Positions 56,081-64,000 of a stretch of DNA of 64,000 bases are shown here, in pieces. Source of the DNA: Gammaproteobacteria bacterium RIFCSPHIGHO2_02_FULL_42_43 (GTDB lineage: Bacteria > Pseudomonadota > Gammaproteobacteria > Coxiellales > Coxiellaceae). The stretch is taken from NCBI GenBank assembly GCA_001801425.1, contig MGXR01000015.1, forward strand, positions 1 to 64,000, read 5' to 3'. Every line of letters starts with the position of its first letter. Positions within the stretch are counted from its first letter, which is position 1. A model generated the notes under the pieces. It was not told where the DNA came from. It made no database searches and worked only from the letters and a program-made list of their open reading frames with translations. The position numbers and the translations under genes are program-made.

Positions 56081-56280
56081 AGTGACACTTTTACACATCC
56101 CGCCAACCAACGCTCAATACATATTTTACCAATGGGTCCAGAATCGTGTAATAACCCTCTGAGTTAACATATATAGTCTTTTAATATTATGAAATCAATC
56201 GGTTAGAATTGCCAGAAAAGCTATACCTATTAGCAGCTATAATATTGTTGGTTTCTCTCGTATATCAATAGGGCGTAATA

Positions 56281-57393
56281 ATGCGTAACTCTCAAAGTGA
56301 TCATGTGTATCTCAGAGCGATTCAAGGTTTTTCCTCGGGTGGTTCAGCATTGGATTGTTTAAAGGAAATTGGGTCGATAGCGCAACATGCAAATTTTAAT
56401 AGATCTGGAACGGTAATAGGAAACCACGAGGTTTCATATTATCCAACTGGATTTATTATTCAATGCCCTGAAGACAATTTAAAAACTATATCTTTGTATG
56501 ACGCCGGAACTGGATTTCGCGATAAAGAAGGTACAAGAAACGAATCACAAGAAACAAAGTTTTTTTCGTCAGTTGGAGAAATGAAAAGCGCTCTCCCCCC
56601 GCTGACTGAGTGCACTCACAGAGAAAACAACCTTCCGCCAGGGGTAAGAATATATAATGAAATTGAGTTTAAAGAAATATCAAAAGATATGGTGGCTGCA
56701 ATTTATTACACGAGTGTGACACCCGCAGGTATAATAGAATCAGGGTTTGAATTAATTGACAATGAATTAAAAGCAATCGCTCTACAACATGCATGTTGTC
56801 GAGAGTTCACTAAAGAAAATATCCCTATATTATTTTACGACCCACAAAAAAATACCTTATCCGTTATTGCAGAAAAAATAGTAAATCCTAATTCCTTACT
56901 TGAAAAATGGGTAGATGCCGTTCGTTCACAAGTATTTTTTAGTCCTGAATCTCAAAAGAGTGATCTTTTATATCTATGCAAGATGTTTAATCTTGATTCG
57001 TCCCCTTATTTATCCAGATTATATAGTGGTCAGTTGGAGCCGAATATAAATTATGAGCCAACATATGCATTAAATTCATACCGGGTCTGCTCTAAATATA
57101 ACAGTAAAGTTGTTGTTGATAGAGCAGTTGATATCGTGAGTCGCAATGAAAATAACAGATGGGCGTTAAATAACGTGCTTTTTAAGTTCCCTGATTTACG
57201 TAGTTATGCGGAAGAAAGGGTTAAAGCAAACCAAATGCAGCAGAGAGCAGTTCAAGACAATGCGTTAAATGCGATTCAATTTAACGCGAACATTGCATTT
57301 ACAGCGGAATTTTTCAGCGAAAAACAACGCGTGTCGGCACACAAAGAATCCCAAAAAGCCTCTGCAGATAAAGCAAACACCAAAAAAATGTAA
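56281..57393 (+). CDS. Orphan protein, effector-like
   Basis: I recognise no family for this 370-residue protein. It has no signal peptide or membrane segment. The first 130 residues are strand-rich with a possible enzyme-like beta fold (VSYYPTGFIIQCPEDNLKTISLYDAG), residues 150-270 are mixed, and the C-terminal 60 residues are a charged helix ending in a Lys/Ala/Ser-rich tail. The base composition is more AT-rich than in the neighbouring housekeeping genes, and an IS remnant follows directly. Those points suggest an accessory gene, possibly a translocated effector. Confidence 0.55.
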   Translation: MRNSQSDHVYLRAIQGFSSGGSALDCLKEIGSIAQHANFNRSGTVIGNHEVSYYPTGFIIQCPEDNLKTISLYDAGTGFRDKEGTRNESQETKFFSSVGEMKSALPPLTECTHRENNLPPGVRIYNEIEFKEISKDMVAAIYYTSVTPAGIIESGFELIDNELKAIALQHACCREFTKENIPILFYDPQKNTLSVIAEKIVNPNSLLEKWVDAVRSQVFFSPESQKSDLLYLCKMFNLDSSPYLSRLYSGQLEPNINYEPTYALNSYRVCSKYNSKVVVDRAVDIVSRNENNRWALNNVLFKFPDLRSYAEERVKANQMQQRAVQDNALNAIQFNANIAFTAEFFSEKQRVSAHKESQKASADKANTKKM

Positions 57394-57429
57394 AGCACGG
57401 AAATTCATGGTCGTTTTGGTAAGCGATAA

Positions 57430-57810
57430 AAAAACATCTCTTTAATTTATCACGATCTTTGGCGTATTGAACAAGCATTTAGGATATCAAAGACGGATCT
57501 AAAAACCCGTCCGATCTTTCACTATGCACATGATGCAATACAAGCACACGTTTTGCCGTGTTTTATGGCACTGATGATAGGAAAATTTATTGAAATTAAA
57601 ACTGGATTATCATTGCAGCGCGCACGAGACATTCTTTGGAATGTTCATGAGGTTCATATTCAAGATGCTTTAACCAAAAACAAATTCACATTGAAAACTA
57701 ATTTAGACGAATACAATAACAGCGGGCTTTCACGGATTCTAAAAACGCACCAAATGGCAGAAGTCAGGAGGCGTATCCAAGCGCAAGCGTGGTGGGAAAG
57801 TGATTCATAG
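57430..57810 (+). pseudogene. IS1634-type (IS4 superfamily) transposase remnant
   Basis: Starting after an in-frame stop at 57427, the frame reads YHDLWRIEQAFRISKTDLKT, then RPIFHYAHDAIQAHVLPCFMALMIGKFIE. This is the conserved C-terminal part of IS1634/IS4-type transposases around the catalytic glutamate (WRIEQAFR). About 125 residues remain of an original 450-550. No start and no terminal repeats were identified. Confidence 0.85.
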
Positions 57811-57866
57811 GATACTTCGATTTCTTACAAGTTGTAAGATACTAATAGCGGGATTGCAAGCAAAGA

Positions 57867-58724
57867 TTACGCCGGGGCCTTTTCTTTCAACCCGAGCTCT
57901 TGCAATCGCTCTATCCAATAACTTTTTGCTGTGTAACGATCCGACAAACGCACCGCTTCATGTGGATGCAAAAACAGCGGCATGGATAAACGAGATTGCT
58001 TCGCGGCTTCTCCAGTCGGGTTTAACACGCGATGCGAAGTGGAAGGATAATAGTATCCGCTGCATTCTTGCAACATATCGCCCACATTCACAATAATCCA
58101 TCCCGGATTAATCGGTACATCAATCCAATTGCCACGCGCATCTTTTACTTGCAGCCCCTCTGCAGTTGCTGCAGGCAACAAGGTTAACAAATTAATGTCT
58201 TCATGTGCAGCGGCACGCATCGCGCCTTCGGGCTCCAAACCAGTCAACGGCGGGTAATGAATCAAACGAAATAAAGTATGCTCGCTATGTTGAATCATGC
58301 TCGACAATGACATGGAAAATCTTTTTTGCACTTCAGCGGGCGAATATTTCTCAACCCAATCCAATAATGTGCTCGCCATGCTGGATAATTCTCTCGCCAA
58401 CATTTGGGTGGTTTGCAAACAAGAAACGGGGCAACGCCCCCCTGGATAATAATGATAAAATTCTTTCAAATCTTTAACGCTGTAACCCTTGGCGGTTTCT
58501 GACAATGCTTTGGAAATAAAACCGTCGTGTCGCTCAGGATCAAACGGATATTGCGATTTTTCTGCATCCGATTGAAAAAACGCGCCCCATACTTGATACG
58601 CGCGATCAATTAACGCAGGTGAGATAGGATGATGCGACACCACCGCAAAACCAATTTCTTTTAATCCTTGCGTGAATTCTTGCGCTGCATTGTTAGAACG
58701 AAAATCAACGACACGAATCGACAT
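57867..58724 (-). CDS. Isopenicillin-N-synthase-like 2OG-Fe(II) oxygenase
   Basis: This 285-residue protein has the non-haem iron dioxygenase fold. The N-terminal DIOX_N part includes GFAVVSHHPISPALIDRAY. The iron ligands are His-174 and Asp-176 (AAHEDINLLTLLP) and His-231 (STSHRVLNP), and the 2-oxoglutarate-binding Arg is at 245 (SRLSMPLFLHP). Bacterial members hydroxylate small molecules; the substrate here is unknown. It has no operon partner apart from the hda pair upstream on the same strand, 29 bases away. Confidence 0.87.
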   Translation of the reverse strand: MSIRVVDFRSNNAAQEFTQGLKEIGFAVVSHHPISPALIDRAYQVWGAFFQSDAEKSQYPFDPERHDGFISKALSETAKGYSVKDLKEFYHYYPGGRCPVSCLQTTQMLARELSSMASTLLDWVEKYSPAEVQKRFSMSLSSMIQHSEHTLFRLIHYPPLTGLEPEGAMRAAAHEDINLLTLLPAATAEGLQVKDARGNWIDVPINPGWIIVNVGDMLQECSGYYYPSTSHRVLNPTGEAAKQSRLSMPLFLHPHEAVRLSDRYTAKSYWIERLQELGLKEKAPA

Positions 58725-58753
58725 GAAAACCTCCTTGTATTTAAATTACTTCC

Positions 58754-59437
58754 CTATATTTTTACTACCCGCTTCACAAACGGTATCGACAGTTTTCGTT
58801 TTTCAATCAGAGACGCTTGATCTAATTTTTCTAATGCTAAAAATAAATCGTGTGTATCTCGCGAATGATGATGCATTAAATAATGCGCCACTTCATCTGT
58901 CAATGAGAATCCACGTAATTGCGCGCGCAATTGCAATGCTTTTATTTTTTCGGCATCCGATAATTTTTTAATTTCCAAAACCAACGCTGATGCAAAACGA
59001 GATTGTAAATCACGCAGCGTCATGGATAATTGCTGCGGCGGTTTTTTAGCACTCATCAATAATTTCACGCCATGATCACGCGCGCGATTGTAAAAATGAA
59101 ACAACGTTTCTGCTTGCGAAACATTTCTTGCAATCACATCCACGTCATCCAAGCAAACCACGGCTTGTTTTTCCAACGAATCAAACATATTTTTTGAAAA
59201 TGGCACTGCGCTCAATGGAAAGTAAAAAAAAGAGATTCTTTTTTCTGAAAAAGCGTGGCAGGCCGCTTGTAATAAATGTGTTTTTCCAACCCCATTTTCC
59301 CCGTAACAAAAAATAACGGGGTCATGATTGAAATTGACAAAATTTTTCAACGTCGCAATCGTTTGAACATGAGCGCCCGCGTAAAAATTATCAAAAATGG
59401 CATCATCATGCAGTGATAAACGAAGCGGTATCTGCAT
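58754..59437 (-). CDS. hda: DnaA regulatory inactivator Hda
   Basis: Hda is a DnaA-like AAA+ protein that, with the DNA-loaded sliding clamp, stimulates DnaA to hydrolyse ATP and so prevents re-initiation. The 227-residue product starts MQIPLRLSL, which contains the clamp-binding motif (QIPLRL). It has Walker A CYGENGVGKTHLL, Walker B VVCLDDVDVI, and sensor regions SAKKPPQQL and RDLQSRFASAL. The ATG overlaps the stop of the DUF2066 gene (TAATG), the usual partner upstream. Confidence 0.93.
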   Translation of the reverse strand: MQIPLRLSLHDDAIFDNFYAGAHVQTIATLKNFVNFNHDPVIFCYGENGVGKTHLLQAACHAFSEKRISFFYFPLSAVPFSKNMFDSLEKQAVVCLDDVDVIARNVSQAETLFHFYNRARDHGVKLLMSAKKPPQQLSMTLRDLQSRFASALVLEIKKLSDAEKIKALQLRAQLRGFSLTDEVAHYLMHHHSRDTHDLFLALEKLDQASLIEKRKLSIPFVKRVVKI

Positions 59438-60450
59438 TACGTTGTTAATCTCGTCCAAAAATATTGTAATGTGTTAGTTTGCGCAGCAGGCACTCCTGCG
59501 GTCACGATTGGCGAAAACGCAGAATCAGCAGACAATGTTTTTTGAAAAGCGTCAATCGTACCCGTAATGTCTACTGCCAATGTAATCTGATCTGCATTCA
59601 TGCCAACGACGGAAACAGAGCGTACATCATTTTTGCTGCGCACATCACGCACCACGCTCACAAAATCCGGCATCGTTTTCACACCATTGAGGACAAGCGT
59701 CACACTCGAGCGCGCACCTTGCTCTACAGTCATCGCAAGTTGTTGTTGCATCACTTGCAACAATTGATAAACAGCCGACACCGTCATGTTTTCCGGTGTA
59801 TTACCTGTCGTCGTCCATTGAAATGTTTTTCCATTCAACGAATATACCCAGTTGATTTGAGTGACTTGATTATTTTGTGAAATAAAATGCGCAGCCAACA
59901 CAGAAGTAACGCCGTAGCGCGCACCCAATTGCGTCATCACAGAACCGGGCAGTGCGGCATTGTTGTCCGGGGGAATGATATTTTCATCCGCCAAATCCAT
60001 CACAGGAAAAATAACGGAGATGCCATCCGCTTTGGCAGTTTGTTGAAATGTGTTTTGCAATGCGTTGTCGTGAAAATCCAAATAGACTAACGTGAGTGGT
60101 CTGTCTTTTCGCCAAACAACTTGACCACTTTTTCGCAATAATTCACTTAAACCACCCTGATCAAAAGTCATAGTTAGCTGCAACGCGCCGGGTGAAGCGG
60201 GATCATTTGCATAACTATAATTCTGAATCCACGCGCTCGCACTAGAAACTGCTGTCTGGATTGAAGGCAGTGCCATGATTTGCGGATTACCGCTCATTTG
60301 TAACACCACCGTTGTAAGCCCTTGCTGGAAAGCATGCTGCAATGCGGATGCAGAGCGGTCGGGAACAGAAATCGTCGTCGTGTTGATCGGGGCCGCAATC
60401 AGCGACGAACACACCATCCACATAACCACTATCGCCAATATTTTTCGCAT
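59437..60450 (-). CDS. DUF2066-domain exported protein
   Basis: This 337-residue protein has a signal peptide (about 1-19, ending SSLIAA) and the DUF2066 domain: SASALQHAFQQGLTTVVLQMSGN near the start, YLDFHDNAL, and PVMDLADENII in the middle. The family is found next to hda in many gammaproteobacteria and has no established function; an envelope location is expected. The stop and the hda start share a base. Confidence 0.85.
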   Translation of the reverse strand: MRKILAIVVMWMVCSSLIAAPINTTTISVPDRSASALQHAFQQGLTTVVLQMSGNPQIMALPSIQTAVSSASAWIQNYSYANDPASPGALQLTMTFDQGGLSELLRKSGQVVWRKDRPLTLVYLDFHDNALQNTFQQTAKADGISVIFPVMDLADENIIPPDNNAALPGSVMTQLGARYGVTSVLAAHFISQNNQVTQINWVYSLNGKTFQWTTTGNTPENMTVSAVYQLLQVMQQQLAMTVEQGARSSVTLVLNGVKTMPDFVSVVRDVRSKNDVRSVSVVGMNADQITLAVDITGTIDAFQKTLSADSAFSPIVTAGVPAAQTNTLQYFWTRLTT

Positions 60451-60542
60451 AACTGCCCCGCCTTTTGAATGCTATTGTAACAAAGCGCGCCCGAACCCAA
60501 AAGAAGACACGTGAACGAGCTTCCCCAATGACACAAACCTGT

Positions 60543-60575
60543 TATAATCGATCGAGAGTTGGTGAAAATTTCACC
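60543..60575 (+). promoter_or_regulatory. Possible -10 and palindrome before ihfB
   Basis: TATAAT at 60543-60548 is followed by the palindrome GGTGAAAATTTCACC (60561-60575), about 35 bases before the ihfB ATG. The palindrome could be an operator or leader hairpin. No -35 box is obvious. Confidence 0.35.
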
Positions 60576-60609
60576 TACTTTATGCACTCCACATTGGTAG
60601 GAGATCATC

Positions 60610-60933
60610 ATGGTTAAGTCGGAACTGATAGCGCAAATTGCAAATAAGCAAAGTCATTTATCCATTAAAGATATTGAACTGGGCGTCAATCATTTGATTG
60701 ACTGTATGAGTAATAAATTGGGTGATGGGCACCGCATTGAAATTCGTGGGTTCGGTAGTTTTTGTTTGCATTATCGCCCTTCACGTAAAGCGCATAATCC
60801 TAAAACAGGCGCGCGTGTTTTCACTGCAGCAAAATATACACCACACTTCAAACCAGGAAAAGATCTTCGTGATCGTGTCAACGAAAGTCGCGCGAAACAT
60901 CCGATTAAAGACGAAACCGGAAGCGATGACTAA
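60610..60933 (+). CDS. ihfB: Integration host factor subunit beta
   Basis: IHF-beta forms a heterodimer with IHF-alpha that bends DNA sharply at specific sites. The 107-residue product has the HU/IHF fold: [39 protein letters not shown] with the intercalating Pro of the beta arm, and [12 protein letters not shown]. The hydrophilic tail is slightly longer than usual. It is followed by rlmI, whose start overlaps its stop by eight bases. Confidence 0.94.
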   Translation: MVKSELIAQIANKQSHLSIKDIELGVNHLIDCMSNKLGDGHRIEIRGFGSFCLHYRPSRKAHNPKTGARVFTAAKYTPHFKPGKDLRDRVNESRAKHPIKDETGSDD

Positions 60934-62143
60934 GTTGATTCACTCGCTACCGCTCGTGTCTGTAACAAAACCCATTCGCCTCAAAAAAGACGCCGATCGT
61001 CGCATTAAAGCGGGTCATCGCTGGATATTTAGTAACGATATCGATACAAGCGCAACTCCGCTCAAACAATATCAACCCGGTGAATGGGTTGTCATTGAAA
61101 ACGCCATGCAAAATCCCATCGCGATTGGCTACATTAATCCTCATTGCTTGCTCTGCATTCGCGTGATCACACGCAATGTCAAAAATAAAATAGACACTGA
61201 ATTCTTTGCAAAAAAAATGCAACACGCAAAAGAGAAACGCGAACTGATATACCAAGAACCATTTTACCGCGCTGTATTTGGCGATAGTGATCAACTATCC
61301 GGAGTCGTGATCGATCGATTTGATGATGTGATTGTTTTGCAAATCAACACTGCTGGTATGGAAAATCAAAAAACACATTTAATTGATGCGATTGAAAAGA
61401 TATTTCGCCCCCAAGCTATTTATTTAAAATGCGATAGCGCAGAAAGAACACTGGAAGGTTTAGAACATTATCAGGAAGCAGTCAAAGGGCCAGCGCCAGA
61501 CAACATCACCATCCGAGAAAATCACTGTGTTTTTCAAGCACCGTTAACCACAGGACAAAAAACAGGCTGGTTTTACGACCACCGCGACAATCGCCAACGC
61601 ATCGCTCATTACTGCAAAGGAAAACGTGTGCTGGATGTATTTAGTTATTGCGGTGCATTTGCAATTCCATGCAAAAAAGCCGGCGCCACCGAAGTCATCG
61701 CAATTGATCGCGCACAATCGGCACTCGACTTTGTTTTAAAAAATGCAGCAGCAAATGCATTAACCAACATTAGCACACACTGTGGCGACGCAGAAAAAAT
61801 ATTAATTGAATTACATAATCAAAAAGAATTATTTGATGTGGTGATTTTAGATCCACCCGCGCTCATCAAACGCAAAAAAGATCAATCTGCTGGAGAAAAA
61901 ATGTATCAACGGTTAAATGAATTGGCATTACAATTGTTGCGTAAAAATGGCATTTTGTTTTCTGCATCATGTTCCATGCATTTATCTGCAGAAGATTTGC
62001 AAAATGGTATTCGCCGCGCTGGCATTCAAACAAAAAGATCATTATCTATTTTGGAGCAATGTCATCAAGCCGCAGATCATCCTGTGCATCCTGCGATTGC
62101 AGAAACAAATTATCTGAAAGGATTTATCGTGCATGCACAATAG
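60926..62143 (+). CDS. rlmI: 23S rRNA m5C1962 methyltransferase RlmI-like
   Basis: RlmI methylates C1962 of 23S rRNA. The product has the N-terminal PUA domain ([23 protein letters not shown]), the RlmI insert, the AdoMet motif [33 protein letters not shown], and the catalytic Cys in [14 protein letters not shown] 60926 lies inside the end of ihfB and gives 405 residues. The next ~12 residues are encoded by a half copy of the genome's hairpin repeat (60941-60963), so the true start may be a GTG within it. Both starts keep the PUA domain whole. Confidence 0.9.
   Translation: MTKLIHSLPLVSVTKPIRLKKDADRRIKAGHRWIFSNDIDTSATPLKQYQPGEWVVIENAMQNPIAIGYINPHCLLCIRVITRNVKNKIDTEFFAKKMQHAKEKRELIYQEPFYRAVFGDSDQLSGVVIDRFDDVIVLQINTAGMENQKTHLIDAIEKIFRPQAIYLKCDSAERTLEGLEHYQEAVKGPAPDNITIRENHCVFQAPLTTGQKTGWFYDHRDNRQRIAHYCKGKRVLDVFSYCGAFAIPCKKAGATEVIAIDRAQSALDFVLKNAAANALTNISTHCGDAEKILIELHNQKELFDVVILDPPALIKRKKDQSAGEKMYQRLNELALQLLRKNGILFSASCSMHLSAEDLQNGIRRAGIQTKRSLSILEQCHQAADHPVHPAIAETNYLKGFIVHAQ
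60941..60963. repeat. Half hairpin repeat inside the start of rlmI
   Basis: CACTCGCTACCGCTCGTGTC and the next three bases are identical to the left part of the 113-bp repeats (near 32137 and 34043). Here the sequence is read as codons 6-13 of rlmI if ATG 60926 is used. Confidence 0.75.
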
Positions 62144-62163
62144 AAGGCTCTAAGGAGAGAACC

Positions 62164-62706
62164 ATGTGTGTTTACAATACGACAGAACGTTATGGGTTAG
62201 TATCTAAATTATTTCACTGGATTATTGCGTTATTGGTTTTAGTGATGCTGTGCGTCGGCGCTAGCTTTCAGTATCTCCAAAGCAGTCATTTCACCAGCAC
62301 TTTAGTATTCATACATAAATCGACTGGTGTAACTATTTTGGGATTGATGGTATTACGCTTGCTGTGGCGATGGATAAATCCCGTGCCGCAATTTCCTGAA
62401 ACCATGCCAACTTGGGAAAAATTGATCGCGCGATTCGTGCATTATTTATTTTATGTTGTGATTATCATCATGCCCATCACAGGTATTGTGATGAGCGCTG
62501 CGGCGGGTTACTCCGTCCCCTTTTGGTGGATAAATAATTTGCCTTTGTCATTTATCACTAAAAATGAATCGCTGTCACACTTTATGCAAAACTGGCATGA
62601 GTATGTGGCATGGATGATTGTTGGTTTATATGTGTTACACACACTCGCCGCGTTGAAACATCACTTCAAAGATCATGACAATATTTTAAAACGGATGTGG
62701 CTCTAA
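62164..62706 (+). CDS. Cytochrome b561-type membrane protein
   Basis: This 180-residue protein has four membrane helices and the bacterial cytochrome b561 (CybB/YodB) pattern: TERYGLVSKLFHWIIALLVL with the haem His, LVFIHKSTGVTILGLMVLRLLWR, IARFVHYLFYVVIIIMPITG, and HEYVAWMIVGLYVLHTLAALKHHF. It binds two b haems and moves electrons between ubiquinol and periplasmic acceptors such as superoxide. ATG 62164 has a good TAAGGAGAG site. Confidence 0.92.
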   Translation: MCVYNTTERYGLVSKLFHWIIALLVLVMLCVGASFQYLQSSHFTSTLVFIHKSTGVTILGLMVLRLLWRWINPVPQFPETMPTWEKLIARFVHYLFYVVIIIMPITGIVMSAAAGYSVPFWWINNLPLSFITKNESLSHFMQNWHEYVAWMIVGLYVLHTLAALKHHFKDHDNILKRMWL

Positions 62707-62781
62707 GTTCGCGACGGAACTATGCTCGAATAAGTGTAATTTTAACGCACAAGCATGATGGAAGTATTAAGAAGTATTTTA

Positions 62782-64000
62782 TTAATTCCTAGGGGGTTGT
62801 GAGGATTGTACTGGTTGTATTTCGACTTTATATAATTTTTCAAATGCTGCAATTTCCTTACGAATTTTACCAAGCTCACCGTTTGTAGCAGTCGCTGTTT
62901 CTGATAGCTCTGAAGAAACAGTAATTGCTTTGCGGGGTGTTGCTTTAACTTGCGCTAACATTTCATCAATACGTTTGATAAATTGGTTTGTTTCGATTAA
63001 TTTTGAACTCGCCGAGTAAGCATTTCCACCTATTCGACCCAAAAAAGTTCCGTAAGTAAATTCTGTTTCACCTCTCACTTCATACAGATCTTTCCGATAT
63101 TCCAATTTTGCTTTTATTATTTCCAGCGCGATTATTTTTGCATCTCCAACAGTTTTTTCTTTGTCAACAACTTTAAATTTCGCAAACAATAATTTTGCTT
63201 CTCTTTTTTCTTTTAAATTACTGTCAGTCTTTTCCGGATTTTTTTTGTTAACACAAAATCTCAAGTCATCTTTAGTTTCATTGCATGCTTTTGTTACGTT
63301 ATCATCAATATTATTTAAGTCTGGTAATTTTGAAACATATGCTTTGAGAACGTTAGCGACAGGATTTGTTAAGAATTCATTTTTTAACCTAACTACTTCT
63401 TCTCTTAAACGATGATATAATTTCAATGATGGATCTTGTGGTGAATCTATACTTTCACGACATAATTTAGAATGTTTATAAAGTTTTTTCTTATCATCAT
63501 CTATTTTTTTTACAAAATTATTGGCTTTTATTAAAAAATCTTTATGAGATTCTAACGCATCAATTACTGCTTTATTTTTGGTACAAATATCCCGAATTTT
63601 TTCTTGATTTTCATGTGAAAGAAAGTCTAGATTTTCAGATTGTTCTTTATATCCTCTAATTAAAGACAGCTTGTCGAGTTTTAAAATCTCCTCCACTTGA
63701 TTCTCAAACACATCTACAAAAATTTCTTCTAATCTTTTTATTCTCTCATGAATATCTTCCGGAACATCTGTTAAAAGTTTTAATTTATCTTTTATAAGTA
63801 AAAAGGTTGTGCGGCCATACGACAGACTACCAAAACTCTCTAATGTATCAAGCAACTTTCCTGTAACTCGTATTACAGTGCTCTGATCACTTGTATTGCC
63901 TAACGTCTTGAGACAATCCTCATAAGATTCTGAAGTGGCTTTTTTTTCTTCTGATTTGATTTTTATATCGAGCTCTTGAGGTCCAGTTAGGTCGGTAATA
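62782..64000 (-). CDS. Coiled-coil orphan protein, 5' end beyond the window
   Basis: The minus-strand frame is open from the stop at 62782 to the last base of the window, giving at least 406 residues with the N-terminus missing. The visible part is nearly all charged helix with Glu/Lys/Leu heptads (PEDIHERIKRLEEIFVDVFENQVEEILKL) and ends in Gln/Pro residues. There is no recognised domain. It resembles the 950-residue protein at the other end of the window in style, not in clear sequence, and is another effector-like candidate. A TTG at 63855 is not needed as the start. Confidence 0.65.
   Translation of the reverse strand, partial: ITDLTGPQELDIKIKSEEKKATSESYEDCLKTLGNTSDQSTVIRVTGKLLDTLESFGSLSYGRTTFLLIKDKLKLLTDVPEDIHERIKRLEEIFVDVFENQVEEILKLDKLSLIRGYKEQSENLDFLSHENQEKIRDICTKNKAVIDALESHKDFLIKANNFVKKIDDDKKKLYKHSKLCRESIDSPQDPSLKLYHRLREEVVRLKNEFLTNPVANVLKAYVSKLPDLNNIDDNVTKACNETKDDLRFCVNKKNPEKTDSNLKEKREAKLLFAKFKVVDKEKTVGDAKIIALEIIKAKLEYRKDLYEVRGETEFTYGTFLGRIGGNAYSASSKLIETNQFIKRIDEMLAQVKATPRKAITVSSELSETATATNGELGKIRKEIAAFEKLYKVEIQPVQSSQPPRN

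Overview
The window is AT-rich DNA (roughly 40% GC by eye) from a gammaproteobacterium. It has type IV pilus, type II secretion, Tol-Pal, GroESL, AcnA, IHF, Hda and RlmI/RlmJ genes of gammaproteobacterial type. It also has several large lineage-specific coiled-coil proteins and an ankyrin protein of the kind found in host-associated Legionellales (Coxiellaceae/Diplorickettsiaceae-like). That order-level placement is an inference; no rRNA or tRNA gene was seen, and the genus is not claimed.

Layout. 1-3.1 kb: two tandem effector-like genes sharing a copied C-terminal tail. 3.2-6.8 kb (minus): gspIJKLM of a type II secretion system, head to head with 6.8-14.6 kb (plus): pilB, pilC, a pilin, pilZ, then a GNAT-like protein, a PAS-GGDEF-EAL protein and a haem-oxygenase-like diiron protein. 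14.8-16.0 kb: a YhhN protein and the pilotin PilF. 16.1-20.4 kb (minus): pilMNOPQ. 20.5-23.7 kb (plus): fimT-, pilW- and pilV-like minor pilins, a DUF4124 protein and pilT. 23.7-32.1 kb: an inserted island holding a sugar-acid oxidation operon and a truncated IS1111-type transposase, closed by a second copy of the pilT 3' end. 32.1-34.2 kb: an ankyrin protein with a caspase-like N-terminus, bracketed by 113-bp perfect direct repeats. 34.3-38.6 kb (minus): a host-attachment-family protein, cpoB, pal, tolB, tolA. 39.1-41.7 kb: groESL between two copies of a 145-bp palindromic element. 41.7-49.8 kb: rlmJ, acnA, a proline-rich orphan, dsbD, aroQ-accB-accC. 49.8-54.2 kb: a small defence-like block (two DUF4143 ATPases and an AbiE toxin-antitoxin pair), each module separated by a related short repeat. 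54.2-56.1 kb: hemF and an ornithine cyclodeaminase homologue. 56.3-57.8 kb: an orphan gene and an IS1634-type remnant. 57.9-62.7 kb: a 2OG-Fe(II) oxygenase, hda, a DUF2066 gene, ihfB, rlmI, cytochrome b561. 62.8 kb to the end: an incomplete coiled-coil protein.

How the genes fit together. The pil genes cover the extension and retraction motors (PilB, PilT), the platform (PilC), the alignment complex (PilMNOP), the secretin (PilQ), its pilotin (PilF) and minor pilins; pilD, pilX and pilY1 are absent here. The island encodes a near-complete non-phosphorylating route from an aldonolactone to 2-oxoglutarate but no transporter or sugar dehydrogenase, and its first gene has lost most of its nucleotide-binding domain. 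The accessory parts are marked by several families of short palindromic or GC-rich repeats, which are the main unexplained structure here.
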